IMG/VR virus record: IMGVR_UViG_3300023109_000068
Coordinates: 1 to 33,543 of that record
Source of the DNA: a virus
DNA length: 33,543 nucleotides
Direction: 5' to 3' (one strand)
Below the pieces are notes generated by a model. The model ran no database searches, was not told where the DNA came from, and was given only the letters and a program-made list of their open reading frames with translations. The translations under genes were made by a program, and so were the position numbers. This document shows, one piece after another, positions 13,576 to 21,076 of this stretch; within the stretch, counting starts at the first letter, position 1; each line of letters starts with the position of its first letter.

Positions 13576-14169
13576 ATGAGCGGCTATCGTACATACCAAA
13601 TCTACCAATCTCTTAAATTACACTTTACGACTGATTACAATGCAGTAAAGTATAATTTCAAAACGGGCACAAAACAAGCAACGTTTGAAAAAAGAAGAGA
13701 TAGATACTTCTTTGAAAAGCTTTCTCGGAAGTTTAATGCCGAAACATTAATCGATTATTTTACTGCAAATCTTATTGAAAACCCAAATGTCTGGATCGGT
13801 GATGTAAACGATAAAGTCTATAACGATTATGTTGCACGGCAAGATAAATTAACCTATATGATGAATCAGGATATGAAAACAATGTCCAACAAAGGATACT
13901 CCTTTAATGAACTATGTACAACCTCTGATGACTTATCTTCTAATCCTCTTTTAGAGGCATTAAGAGGTGGCGAGATTAGCACTGAATCTGTCGTTATGGT
14001 TGATATACTCGTAAACTTTCTATCGTCTCTAAAGAAGAATCTAAGCGATCCTCTAGGTATAAATACCGATACTATTAACTTATTACAAAAATATAAGCTA
14101 ATAATGCTGCGTCGACCACTGCCACAAAATAAAATAAAGGAAAAGCTACTCTTATCTTTTACCACTTAA
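13576..14169 (+). CDS. gp59: gp59-like loader of replicative helicase, 197 aa
   Basis: The N-terminal sequence YRTYQIYQSLKLHFTTDYNA, then VKYNFKTGTK, matches the start of T4-type gp59 proteins, with FEKRRDRYFFEKLSRKF (about 39-55) following as in the family; T4 gp59 is 217 residues. gp59 loads the gp41 helicase on gp32-covered DNA at forks. The gene lies in the gp33-gp59-gp32 order seen in T4, which supports the call. The C-terminal domain is less conserved here. Confidence 0.75.
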   Translation: MSGYRTYQIYQSLKLHFTTDYNAVKYNFKTGTKQATFEKRRDRYFFEKLSRKFNAETLIDYFTANLIENPNVWIGDVNDKVYNDYVARQDKLTYMMNQDMKTMSNKGYSFNELCTTSDDLSSNPLLEALRGGEISTESVVMVDILVNFLSSLKKNLSDPLGINTDTINLLQKYKLIMLRRPLPQNKIKEKLLLSFTT

Positions 14170-14197
14170 ACTTTGGTAAATAAAAACAATTTAAGTA

Positions 14198-14226
14198 TGT
14201 ACAAAGAGTAAAATCTATGGTATAAT
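14198..14226 (+). promoter_or_regulatory. Sigma70-type promoter for gp32
   Basis: TGTACA (14198-14203), 17 bp and TATAAT (14221-14226). A leader of about 57 bases follows that is almost without G and contains the direct repeat CACTGTAATA / CACTGCAATA. An unstructured A/C-rich leader would suit binding by gp32 itself, as in T4 autoregulation; this is inference. Confidence 0.7.
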
Positions 14227-14289
14227 ACTTAAGAAACAACAAACAACACACACTGTAATACACTGCAATACGAACAAATAAAAAAAATT

Positions 14290-15201
14290 ATGTCATTCGA
14301 ACAACTAAAACAAAATCGGGATAACGCTATTAGTAAATTGGTAGCCGCATCAACATCAAACAATGAAAAGAAATCATACGGCGACGACCGTGTTTGGAAA
14401 CCTACTGTCGACAAGGCTGGAAACGGTTATGCCGTAATCCGCTTTTTACCAGCAGGTGGAGGTGAAGATCTTCCATGGGTACGTTATTGGGATCATGGCT
14501 TTAAGGGTTCAACTGGGCGCTGGTATATCGAGCGTTCTTTGACTTCTATTGGTCAAAATGATCCTGTTTCTGAACTTAACTCACAGCTATGGAATACTGG
14601 TCGTGATGAAGATAAGGAAACCGCCCGTCAACGTAAGCGTAGACTACACCACGTTTCAAACATCCTTGTTATTTCAGATTCTGCTAATCCAGAAAATGAA
14701 GGCAAAGTCTTCCTTTATGAATATGGTAAAAAAATCATGGATAAGATCATGGATGTTATGCAGCCACAGTTTGCTGATGAAACACCAATCAACCCATTTG
14801 ATTTTTGGAATGGAGCAAACTTTAAACTTAAAATTCGCAATGTTGAAGGATATCGCAATTACGATAAGTCAGAGTTTGATGCATCCACAAAACTATACGA
14901 TGATGATGAAACTCGACTAGAGGAAATCTACAATAACCTATACAAATTGGATGAATTTACCGATCCAGAATACTATAAGTCTTATGCTGAACTTCAAAAG
15001 AAACTCTTTGAAGTTATTGGCGAAGCTGATGTAGCAAATACATTTTCACCTGTTCAAACAGTGGAGATGAATACAACTAAAGAACCGATTGTTGATGCAC
15101 CTGCACCACAAACAGTTTCAGAACCTGTATCATCCACATCAGATGGAGACACGGGAGATGAAGACTCTTTAAGTTATTTCGCACGCTTAGCAAATAGCTA
15201 A
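14290..15201 (+). CDS. gp32: gp32-like single-stranded DNA-binding protein, 303 aa
   Basis: All three T4 gp32 regions are present: a basic N-terminal cooperativity arm (residues 1-20), the OB-type core starting GNGYAVIRFLPAGGG (44-58) through RLHHVSNILVI and ENEGKVFLYEYGKKI, and an acidic C-terminal tail (SDGDTGDEDSLSYF). It coats ssDNA during replication and recruits gp59. The T4 zinc ligands are mostly gone: His69 remains, but the three Cys positions are Ser83, Asp91 and Ser94 (RSLTSIGQNDPVSE). Some other marine T4-like gp32 proteins have a similar Cys-less segment (from memory). It has its own promoter and is followed by a terminator. Confidence 0.93.
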   Translation: MSFEQLKQNRDNAISKLVAASTSNNEKKSYGDDRVWKPTVDKAGNGYAVIRFLPAGGGEDLPWVRYWDHGFKGSTGRWYIERSLTSIGQNDPVSELNSQLWNTGRDEDKETARQRKRRLHHVSNILVISDSANPENEGKVFLYEYGKKIMDKIMDVMQPQFADETPINPFDFWNGANFKLKIRNVEGYRNYDKSEFDASTKLYDDDETRLEEIYNNLYKLDEFTDPEYYKSYAELQKKLFEVIGEADVANTFSPVQTVEMNTTKEPIVDAPAPQTVSEPVSSTSDGDTGDEDSLSYFARLANS

Positions 15202-15232
15202 TATACAAATAAACATACATACATAATATAGT

Positions 15233-15263
15233 AAAGGGCAATAGTGAAAGCTATTGCCCTTTT
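15233..15263. terminator. Bidirectional terminator between gp32 and the tape-measure gene
   Basis: AAAGGGCAATAG (15233-15244) pairs perfectly with CTATTGCCCTTT (15251-15262) around TGAAAG. T-runs or A-runs flank both sides, so it can stop transcription of gp32 on one strand and of the reverse-strand tape-measure gene on the other. Confidence 0.9.
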
Positions 15264-15264
15264 A

Positions 15265-16656
15265 TTATCCTTGCCAATATCCACCGCCATAAACACCTGC
15301 TATCGTTTTTGATCTAAGACCACTTTCTCCGATGACATTATACTGCGTATTATTTGGTGCGTTTATTGTGGTGTTTGTTGAAGAAACGTTTGCTGGACCG
15401 GCAGGTCTATTTCCACTACCTCCAAATTCGTTTATACCACGAGTTGCTTCAAGACCTTCTTCCAATTTTTTGATAGATTTAAGTTCCAAATCAACTCTTC
15501 TTTTTGCCGCGTTTGTTTGCGCGTCGAGATCATCGATGAAGTTCTCTGCAGACTCAGGTAAAAGAATCTTTGGGACCTTTTTAAGAAGACCAGTAATTCC
15601 TTGTTGTAAAAATAGGAAGAATGATGCAATTGATAAACCAATTTTCTTTAATGTTATTTTTATCTTATCAAGAGTATCAGCACCAAAAGTGTCCTTTATG
15701 AGTGCACCTAGCATATTAAAAGGAATCATGACAGCCCCAACTATTCCATCCCAAATCTTTTGTAAACCTCCCATCATTTTATCGGTATCCCACGTGAATA
15801 TACCAACTACTAAATCGACTAATCCACCAAAGACATCTTTAACGCTTTGAATAATTACTTCTGTTTGTTTACCTATTTCTTCTGCTATATTATCAAGACC
15901 AAGCCATTCGGCGAGCTTAGTCGGTATCCACGCTAATATACGAAGTAAGCCACCAACCAATCCATCAAACACTTCCATAATCCCCTGCTTGATGCCTTCA
16001 ATTATTCCACCTTCCTCGTAGCCTTTCATAAACCCTTTGACGAAGTCAATTACGCCGAAAAGAATTGTGATTGGTAAAAATATCTTTCCAAGTACTCTTC
16101 CAATACTACTTGCTACCTTCATAATAGACTTAAATGGTCCGGACTTTACAAAATCAGCAATACGCTTAAACACATCAAAAATCTTACTGAATGCCCCGCC
16201 TTTTCCAGCAAAGATCTTACTAATAAATTTATTATTCTTAAAAAAATCACGGATTGGCTTAAACATCTTATCAATCAATTTGCCAAATCCACCTCTCGTA
16301 AGGAAATTTAGTTCAACACCTAACTGGCCAATAAAGGCAAAAAACGTTACGAAAGGAGCCAATAATAAACCGAACCCTATACCTAATAGCTTACTAAGTC
16401 CACCATCTGTCTTAGGTATAAGCGATTTTAAAGCAGAAGACAAACCATCGACTAATGATGTAGAAAGCCCATTGATACCATCAGCAATATCTTGAAATAG
16501 CGACTTTTGCTCAATGTTTTCTTCAAGCTGTTTAAGATCGTTTTTCTTTTGCTCATCGATAAGTTTATCAATGGCCCCTTCTTCGTTGTTTACGATCATG
16601 ACCTTTTGAGTAACATCAGCAAGATCTTTTTTTGTTATGTAATCACCGTCAGGCAT
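15265..16656 (-). CDS. Probable tail tape-measure protein (gp29-like role), 463 aa
   Basis: The protein has long helical stretches and several hydrophobic segments (about 89-117, 189-208, 230-245, 339-363) separated by amphipathic Lys/Phe-rich helices (KMFKPIRDFFKNNKFISKIF). The C-terminus is low-complexity (SSTNTTINAPNNTQYN). This composition is typical of tape-measure proteins, which sit inside the tail tube and fix its length, and it lies in the tail operon region. T4 gp29 is 590 residues, so a somewhat shorter tail would be expected. A late promoter lies five bases upstream. Confidence 0.6.
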   Translation of the reverse strand: MPDGDYITKKDLADVTQKVMIVNNEEGAIDKLIDEQKKNDLKQLEENIEQKSLFQDIADGINGLSTSLVDGLSSALKSLIPKTDGGLSKLLGIGFGLLLAPFVTFFAFIGQLGVELNFLTRGGFGKLIDKMFKPIRDFFKNNKFISKIFAGKGGAFSKIFDVFKRIADFVKSGPFKSIMKVASSIGRVLGKIFLPITILFGVIDFVKGFMKGYEEGGIIEGIKQGIMEVFDGLVGGLLRILAWIPTKLAEWLGLDNIAEEIGKQTEVIIQSVKDVFGGLVDLVVGIFTWDTDKMMGGLQKIWDGIVGAVMIPFNMLGALIKDTFGADTLDKIKITLKKIGLSIASFFLFLQQGITGLLKKVPKILLPESAENFIDDLDAQTNAAKRRVDLELKSIKKLEEGLEATRGINEFGGSGNRPAGPANVSSTNTTINAPNNTQYNVIGESGLRSKTIAGVYGGGYWQG

Positions 16657-16661
16657 ATTTC

Positions 16662-16669
16662 TATTTATA
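16662..16669 (-). promoter_or_regulatory. Late promoter box for the tape-measure gene
   Basis: TATAAATA on the reverse strand with five bases before the ATG at 16656; the predicted start site coincides with the start codon. Confidence 0.6.
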
Positions 16670-16696
16670 CTAAAAGAAGAATGGTAAGTGTTTTAT

Positions 16697-17344
16697 TTAA
16701 AGTGTACTACGACGTTCATAATTTAATAAATCGTAATCGTTTGAATATCTTTCTTCAATTAATAATCGTGTTTTATTATCAATTTGCGGTTTAGAAAATG
16801 ATCCACTTGAATTTCGGTGGGGTATATCAGGATACACTCGCCCACAATGGTTTTCGATTATCTCTTGACAATTTCCCCAATCATACCTAATGTGTTCAAA
16901 TCTAATTATGTAATTTAATCTATTTAAATCCAAATCAAATGTTTGGGATCTAAAATGTTGATCACATTCCAAACCAGGTCCATCTTTTATTTTGCTAACT
17001 GATTTAATAAACTCATCAAATGACATCTTATGTTTAAACATATTGGGGTGACGACGATCAAATCCTTTATGATATCTCACGCCATTTACTTTGTCTTTCC
17101 AACAACTTATTAAGCGATCTTCTGGGTGACGAGAAAATCCGATGACTAAAGAATTATTAGAGAATTCTTTAGTGTCTAACATCTTCCATTTTAATGATGG
17201 GTTGGACGCAATTTGAGAATGTTTTCGATTATCCTTTTCAAATAATTCAATCAAAAGCCATTTCATTGACGTATTGCATGCCTTACATATCATTTGAAAG
17301 ATAATATTATCTTCTTCAATAAAATAGTTATTAGGATCAGCCAT
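16697..17344 (-). CDS. Sulfotransferase-family protein, 215 aa
   Basis: The layout fits carbohydrate sulfotransferases that use PAPS. A 5'-phosphosulfate loop-like FQMICKACNTSMKWLL lies at about 16-31. The 3'-phosphate site GFSRHPEDRLISCWKDK lies at 69-85, with Arg72, Arg77 and the conserved Ser80. RFEHI follows at 148-152, and a C-terminal YSNDYDLLNY. It would move a sulfate to a sugar or protein hydroxyl in the cytoplasm; the acceptor is unknown. It sits in the reverse tail operon, two bases after the frameshift-encoded gp26 extension and before the tape-measure gene, an unexpected place for a metabolic-type enzyme. Confidence 0.7.
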   Translation of the reverse strand: MADPNNYFIEEDNIIFQMICKACNTSMKWLLIELFEKDNRKHSQIASNPSLKWKMLDTKEFSNNSLVIGFSRHPEDRLISCWKDKVNGVRYHKGFDRRHPNMFKHKMSFDEFIKSVSKIKDGPGLECDQHFRSQTFDLDLNRLNYIIRFEHIRYDWGNCQEIIENHCGRVYPDIPHRNSSGSFSKPQIDNKTRLLIEERYSNDYDLLNYERRSTL

Positions 17345-17346
17345 TT

Positions 17347-17526
17347 TTAGTTTTGTTCAGCTCTTAACTTCTCTTCTTCCAAATGATTCTTTAATAAAGT
17401 TAAATAAATTTCCCTTTCCCACGGTATCATATTATCAAGCTCTGTTAAGCTATATTTGTGATGTTGTAACAAAGAAAACTGGACATAATAATAGTTTTCT
17501 AAGTTATTGTGAGAAAGGCTTATTCG
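17347..17526 (-). CDS. Frameshift-encoded C-terminal domain of gp26, 59 codons without own start
   Basis: After the gp26 stop, the -1 frame continues open to a TAA at 17347-17349. It reads RISLSHNNLENYYYVQFSLL, then QHHKYSLTELDNMIPWERE and a charged helical end. FSLLQHH-YSLTEL--MIPWERE-Y resembles small hub-assembly proteins that follow gp26 in marine T4-like phages and the T half of G/GT tail assembly chaperones. There is no ATG or GTG before the conserved part. The frame is entered exactly by -1 slippage on T TTT TTC at 17526-17532. The product would be a 290-residue gp26 fusion. Confidence 0.65.
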   Translation of the reverse strand, partial: RISLSHNNLENYYYVQFSLLQHHKYSLTELDNMIPWEREIYLTLLKNHLEEEKLRAEQN

Positions 17527-18221
17527 AAAAAATCAGCTAAACCAGCTAATGTTTTCTTATTTGAATGATTACAGTGTGGACATGTATATTCAATGTCATG
17601 CTTAAGAGAAGGGATTGTATTCACCCATTCGTTAATTTTTAGCACCTGCTCAGAACTTAATGAATCAATAAAATCGTTAATCTCTTTTGTTGAAGCTTCA
17701 GAAAACGGATAAACGTTATCTCCATCGAACACACTTTCGATTACAGTAGAAATCGCAGATGTCAAATCATTTGCATTCTTCCCTCTAGCTGATTTTTCAG
17801 CATCCTTTAATCCAGGCTCTTTAAGTATAACACCAATCTCATCAGTTAATTTAATATTGTTGTCATGATTACTTTCGTTAACATTAACATCAATGGCTGA
17901 TAGATCGATTTGAGTCTCCACATATTCATCGCAACCATCGCATTTTACATTAATATCGGATGTTTCACCTACACTTTTTGATCTAATTTGTAGAAGAATG
18001 TACTCAAGGTCATACATCGCCAAATTGTATAGATCAACTTTACCGAATGTACAAGACTTAATTACATCTTTCATAGCTGACAGTAAGCTTGAACTTGTGT
18101 TAGCTTCTTGTGCGATCATTAAGATCTTTTCTTCTTTTACGAGGAATGGTCTAAACTCAACGGTTTCCTTTGTAGATGGAACAGTGAGAGTATACTTTGG
18201 CGTTTCAATTGTTGGTAACAT
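17520..18221 (-). CDS. gp26: Baseplate hub subunit, gp26-like, 233 aa
   Basis: The protein begins MLPTIETPKYTLTVPSTKET followed by VEFRPFLVKEEKILMIAQEA, the start pattern of gp26-like hub proteins in T4-like phages. Two Cys pairs, CDGC (94-97) and CPHC (214-217), probably bind one zinc ion. gp26 takes part in building the central hub of the baseplate. T4 gp26 is 208 residues. The last codons, GAT TTT TTC GAA TAA, contain a perfect -1 slippery heptamer two codons before the stop, so a fraction may be extended into the 17347-17526 frame. Confidence 0.7.
   Translation of the reverse strand: MLPTIETPKYTLTVPSTKETVEFRPFLVKEEKILMIAQEANTSSSLLSAMKDVIKSCTFGKVDLYNLAMYDLEYILLQIRSKSVGETSDINVKCDGCDEYVETQIDLSAIDVNVNESNHDNNIKLTDEIGVILKEPGLKDAEKSARGKNANDLTSAISTVIESVFDGDNVYPFSEASTKEINDFIDSLSSEQVLKINEWVNTIPSLKHDIEYTCPHCNHSNKKTLAGLADFFE
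17526..17532 (-). promoter_or_regulatory. Candidate -1 ribosomal frameshift site (T TTT TTC)
   Basis: Read on the reverse strand in the gp26 frame: the last T of GAT, then TTT TTC. This obeys X XXY YYZ. Slippage puts the ribosome into the open frame that lacks a start codon. Only a weak downstream stem (TTTCT...AGAAA, 11-base loop) was seen as a possible stimulator. Confidence 0.6.
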
Positions 18222-18242
18222 AATAATTTTTGTTTTTATAAT

Positions 18243-18926
18243 TTAGATTAATTTCTTAAAGACTTTAAGTTTGTCTTTAGTACTATTTATTATAGATTTG
18301 ATAGCACCTTCTACGTTGAATGTATCGTACGTCATTACAACATCAATCTTAATTGTTTCGGAAGATGCATTAGATAGTTCAACACTGTTGACACTTACTG
18401 GGAATGCATCCAGAAGTCTAACTCCGTAAATTGGTGTGTTCTTTTGATCAAGTTGTTGAATAAAAACGTCTGTCTTATACTCACTATCATAAGAAACCAT
18501 GTGTGAATCTGGATCAATGATTGATTCCATCCATTTGTCAAAGAATTTTTTTACGTAGTAATCATTTGTGAGTAAAAAACTAAATGTCACATCTTCGTTA
18601 ACGACTGTGTTAGGTTTTTTTCTTGTTGCACGATCATACGGGTCGTAGTCAGTTGTTTGAATAATTCGACCAGGTAGTGAACACGATTCGCATAGAATAT
18701 TGATATCGCGTGGATCATTTACTAATCCACCTAAACTAAATGTCCCACTTAAGGCAGAAGCTGCAGCAGATTGTAGATCCAAATTTAATAGGCTTTGAGT
18801 AGGAGGAGTGATTGTTACTGCAAAACGATTACCTCTTGCAATACCTCCTCTTTTTCCAATCGTGGCCTTTAATTGATCAATCGTAACTGGATTGATTGTA
18901 TTTTTTACGTCATCTATAAGTCCCAT
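18243..18926 (-). CDS. Tail-tube-fold protein (gp19/gp54-like), 227 aa
   Basis: The sequence RGGIARGNRFAVTITPPTQS, then NDPRDINILCESCSLPGRII, then EDVTFSFLLTNDYYVKKFFD matches the T4-type tail tube fold. That fold is used both by the tube protein gp19 and by the tube initiator gp54. Its place beside gp26 and near gp48, among baseplate and tube-initiation genes, favours a gp54-like initiator role over the major tube protein, but I cannot separate the two by eye. It lies 21 bp upstream of gp26 in the same reverse operon. Confidence 0.65.
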   Translation of the reverse strand: MGLIDDVKNTINPVTIDQLKATIGKRGGIARGNRFAVTITPPTQSLLNLDLQSAAASALSGTFSLGGLVNDPRDINILCESCSLPGRIIQTTDYDPYDRATRKKPNTVVNEDVTFSFLLTNDYYVKKFFDKWMESIIDPDSHMVSYDSEYKTDVFIQQLDQKNTPIYGVRLLDAFPVSVNSVELSNASSETIKIDVVMTYDTFNVEGAIKSIINSTKDKLKVFKKLI

Positions 18927-18931
18927 GTTTT

Positions 18932-19543
18932 TTATGTGTAGTATTTTTTAGAATCTTGCCAAACTTTACTTGAAGGTACTTTAGCAAATTGTTTTGGCTC
19001 GTGCGGTAAGAATAAAACTGATTCCCAATGCTTTGATGGAACTTCAACGATACGTGATGTAACGTGCTTTCCAAGATAGTGTTTAAAACATGGTTTAAAG
19101 TATCGAAGTTGTGAGTTTCTTTTTAAAAAACTATATCGTAACCTTAAACGTGTAGTTTCATCATAGTCATCATTATTGGTATATTCTGTCAATCTATCGA
19201 AAAAGATAGCTCTTATTTTTGGTGGAAGGTAATGCAAATTTATGCCATAAAAACCACCTTTAGCTTCTCCTATTAAAAATATGAGTGGAAATCTATCATA
19301 GTATGGTAATGTTTCTTTTCCCTTAGGATCATATGTGTAAAAAAACATCCTACCTATCCATGATCTTTTCTGTGGTAATGATTTTCTTATAAGATTGTCA
19401 TCCCGCAGAACCTGCTTCATATATCTAGGTGCTCGAATAGTTTTTATTTCTTTTCTAAACCAATCAAGCGCTTCGCGCGTACCCTTCTCTATTCCAGCTG
19501 CGGATGATCTGGTTTCGAGCCTATTCAAAAAGGTATTTGGCAT
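18932..19543 (-). CDS. Conserved T4-like phage protein, 203 aa
   Basis: The central segment (FFYTYDPKGKETLPYYDRFP, then LIFLIGEAKGGFYGINLHYL) is a pattern I recognise as conserved in marine T4-like phages next to head-completion and baseplate genes. Its function is not certain to me. RYFKPCFKHYLGKHVTSRIV and a C-terminal SKVWQDSKKY are further likely conserved parts. No membrane segment. It has its own late promoter five bases upstream, with gp4 directly before it. A virion assembly or DNA-end role would fit the position, but this is a guess. Confidence 0.6.
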   Translation of the reverse strand: MPNTFLNRLETRSSAAGIEKGTREALDWFRKEIKTIRAPRYMKQVLRDDNLIRKSLPQKRSWIGRMFFYTYDPKGKETLPYYDRFPLIFLIGEAKGGFYGINLHYLPPKIRAIFFDRLTEYTNNDDYDETTRLRLRYSFLKRNSQLRYFKPCFKHYLGKHVTSRIVEVPSKHWESVLFLPHEPKQFAKVPSSKVWQDSKKYYT

Positions 19544-19548
19544 ATAAG

Positions 19549-19556
19549 TATTTATA
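19549..19556 (-). promoter_or_regulatory. Late promoter box before 19543
   Basis: TATAAATA on the reverse strand, five bases from the ATG and in the gap after gp4. It would drive the 203-aa gene, the tube-like gene, gp26 and the sulfotransferase. Confidence 0.6.
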
Positions 19557-19559
19557 CAT

Positions 19560-20003
19560 TTACAGAATCTTTATGCCCATAGATTTAAGTGTGTGTTCTG
19601 TCCAAATTCTAAACTCCATATCGTGTTTATGGGCAAAAGCTGCAGCTGCTTCCCACTTAGATTGGTTTTTAGCATATGTCATCACCTCCCTTAAATACTT
19701 CTTTGTTTTTCGACGAGATTGTTTTGGAGGCTGTGTTTGTTTATCTGGTTTAATTTCTATTAAATATAGTTTTCCGTTTTTCATACGAATAAAAAGGTCA
19801 ACAAAATATCTATGAATCTTTCCATCTGTTTTACAACGATATGGGACCACCACTTGTTCTGAACTCCAACCGATCACCGAAGGTGTTTCATCCAACCACT
19901 TGAACGCCTGCCTTTCCCACATTGAACGATAAACAACATTATTGAAATCACCTTCATACTTAGAAGGGTGTTTGACTTTGTATTTTCCTTTATAAAACTT
20001 CAT
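19560..20003 (-). CDS. gp4: Head completion nuclease-like protein, gp4-type, 147 aa
   Basis: The sequence KVKHPSKYEGDFNNVVYRSM, WERQAFKWLDETPSVIGWSS, VVVPYRC and RYFVDLFI follows the T4 gp4 (gp50) head completion family. It has a restriction-endonuclease-like active site: Glu30, Asp69 and Glu83-Ile-Lys85 (IEIK) fit the usual D...ExK arrangement. gp4 acts on filled heads before tail joining. T4 gp4 has about 150 residues, so this is full length. A palindromic late promoter region lies just upstream. Confidence 0.85.
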   Translation of the reverse strand: MKFYKGKYKVKHPSKYEGDFNNVVYRSMWERQAFKWLDETPSVIGWSSEQVVVPYRCKTDGKIHRYFVDLFIRMKNGKLYLIEIKPDKQTQPPKQSRRKTKKYLREVMTYAKNQSKWEAAAAFAHKHDMEFRIWTEHTLKSMGIKIL

Positions 20004-20013
20004 TCTCTATAAA

Positions 20014-20021
20014 TATTTATA
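20014..20021 (-). promoter_or_regulatory. Late promoter box for gp4
   Basis: TATAAATA on the reverse strand, ten bases before the gp4 ATG. A forward TATAAATA at 20008-20015 overlaps it by two bases, giving a palindromic element. Confidence 0.55.
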
Positions 20022-20056
20022 TCTCTAATCTTAGTTTGTTTCAAAAGACACTATAA

Positions 20057-20064
20057 TATAAATA
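20057..20064 (+). promoter_or_regulatory. Upstream late promoter box for the baseplate operon
   Basis: TATAAATA, 34 bases before the gp48-like start codon and 20 bp from a second identical box. Two tandem late boxes may raise output or provide both a leadered and a leaderless transcript. Confidence 0.45.
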
Positions 20065-20083
20065 TCTTAATCACATAATTTAT

Positions 20084-20091
20084 TATAAATA
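20084..20091 (+). promoter_or_regulatory. Late promoter box for the gp48-like gene
   Basis: TATAAATA with seven bases to the ATG at 20099. Confidence 0.6.
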
Positions 20092-20098
20092 ACTAATA

Positions 20099-21064
20099 AT
20101 GGAAGAACAGTTTAATACCACGAAAAAGTTCGTTGAGAATGCGCTAACAGAAGGGTCAACTGCGGACTCAGCTGATTCTACAAAACCTATTATTAGTTTT
20201 CCACGAGATCTCGAAGAATTGGGTCGACCATTTGTCCAATTTTCATGCATGGAAGAAGGTAGAAGCATATTTTTACCAATGCCCGCGGGAATTACAATAG
20301 CCGATGGAGGTGATTATTCTACTATCAATATCGCCACAATGTCGGCTCTTGCACAAACAGCGAGAGCTGGCGTGGATAAATTTACTGGAGGAGGCGGTGC
20401 TGGAGATGTTGCAATGGCTATGGCAAAGGACATTGGGAAGCAAACATTTTCAGGAGGTGGAATTGGTGCTGCTATTCTTTTATCGAAAAAAATGGGCTTA
20501 AATGATTTGGCCGATGCAGCTTCATTCGCAGGTAAAATGGTTGTTAACCCTCGAACAAACGTATCGTTTTCTGGAAACAACTTAAGGCAATTTGGATTTA
20601 AATTTACACTTATTGGTAGAGATAAAAGCGAAGTTAATGCTATCGATGATATACAGAACACTTTTCGTAATCAGGTTTATGCGTCTGAATTGGACAACGA
20701 AAAGCTTTTACTCAAATATCCAAACCAATGGCAAATTAAATTCTTTTCACCTAACGAACCTGGAAAAGAACTAGATTATATTCCAAAGATATACACATCA
20801 TATCTTACATCGTGTAGTGTTGCAGTCAACCCTAGTTCACCTCGTTTCCGAACTGATAACTCTCCATACGAACTTACTATTGATCTTGCCTTTCAAGAAA
20901 CTAAAATTCTCACAAGGAATGAAATACAAAGATTGGAAAATGGTGATCGTACAAATAGAGAAGCCGATGATCGAGCTGCACTTGGTGAAAATGTAAAATC
21001 ATTAGCTGATGCTGCAGCAAATAAATTACAAAATTTTGCAAAAGGTCTGGCAAAACCAAAATAG
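20099..21064 (+). CDS. gp48: Baseplate tail-tube cap, gp48-like, 321 aa
   Basis: The C-terminal half (VNPRTNVSFSGNNLRQFGFK, then FTLIGRDKSEVNAIDDIQNT and FR) carries the tube-like fold signature of gp48, the protein that starts the tail tube on the hub. The middle is Gly/Ala-rich (TGGGGAGDVAMAMAKDIGKQ), as is usual in this family. T4 gp48 has 364 residues. It begins the forward baseplate operon and stands 12 bp before gp53, and it is divergent from gp4. Confidence 0.75.
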   Translation: MEEQFNTTKKFVENALTEGSTADSADSTKPIISFPRDLEELGRPFVQFSCMEEGRSIFLPMPAGITIADGGDYSTINIATMSALAQTARAGVDKFTGGGGAGDVAMAMAKDIGKQTFSGGGIGAAILLSKKMGLNDLADAASFAGKMVVNPRTNVSFSGNNLRQFGFKFTLIGRDKSEVNAIDDIQNTFRNQVYASELDNEKLLLKYPNQWQIKFFSPNEPGKELDYIPKIYTSYLTSCSVAVNPSSPRFRTDNSPYELTIDLAFQETKILTRNEIQRLENGDRTNREADDRAALGENVKSLADAAANKLQNFAKGLAKPK

Positions 21065-21076
21065 AAAATATCAATA

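Noticed and set aside
20314-20661. Reverse frame of 115 codons within gp48
   Set aside because: It is fully inside a recognised gp48-like gene and has the composition expected of an antisense shadow.
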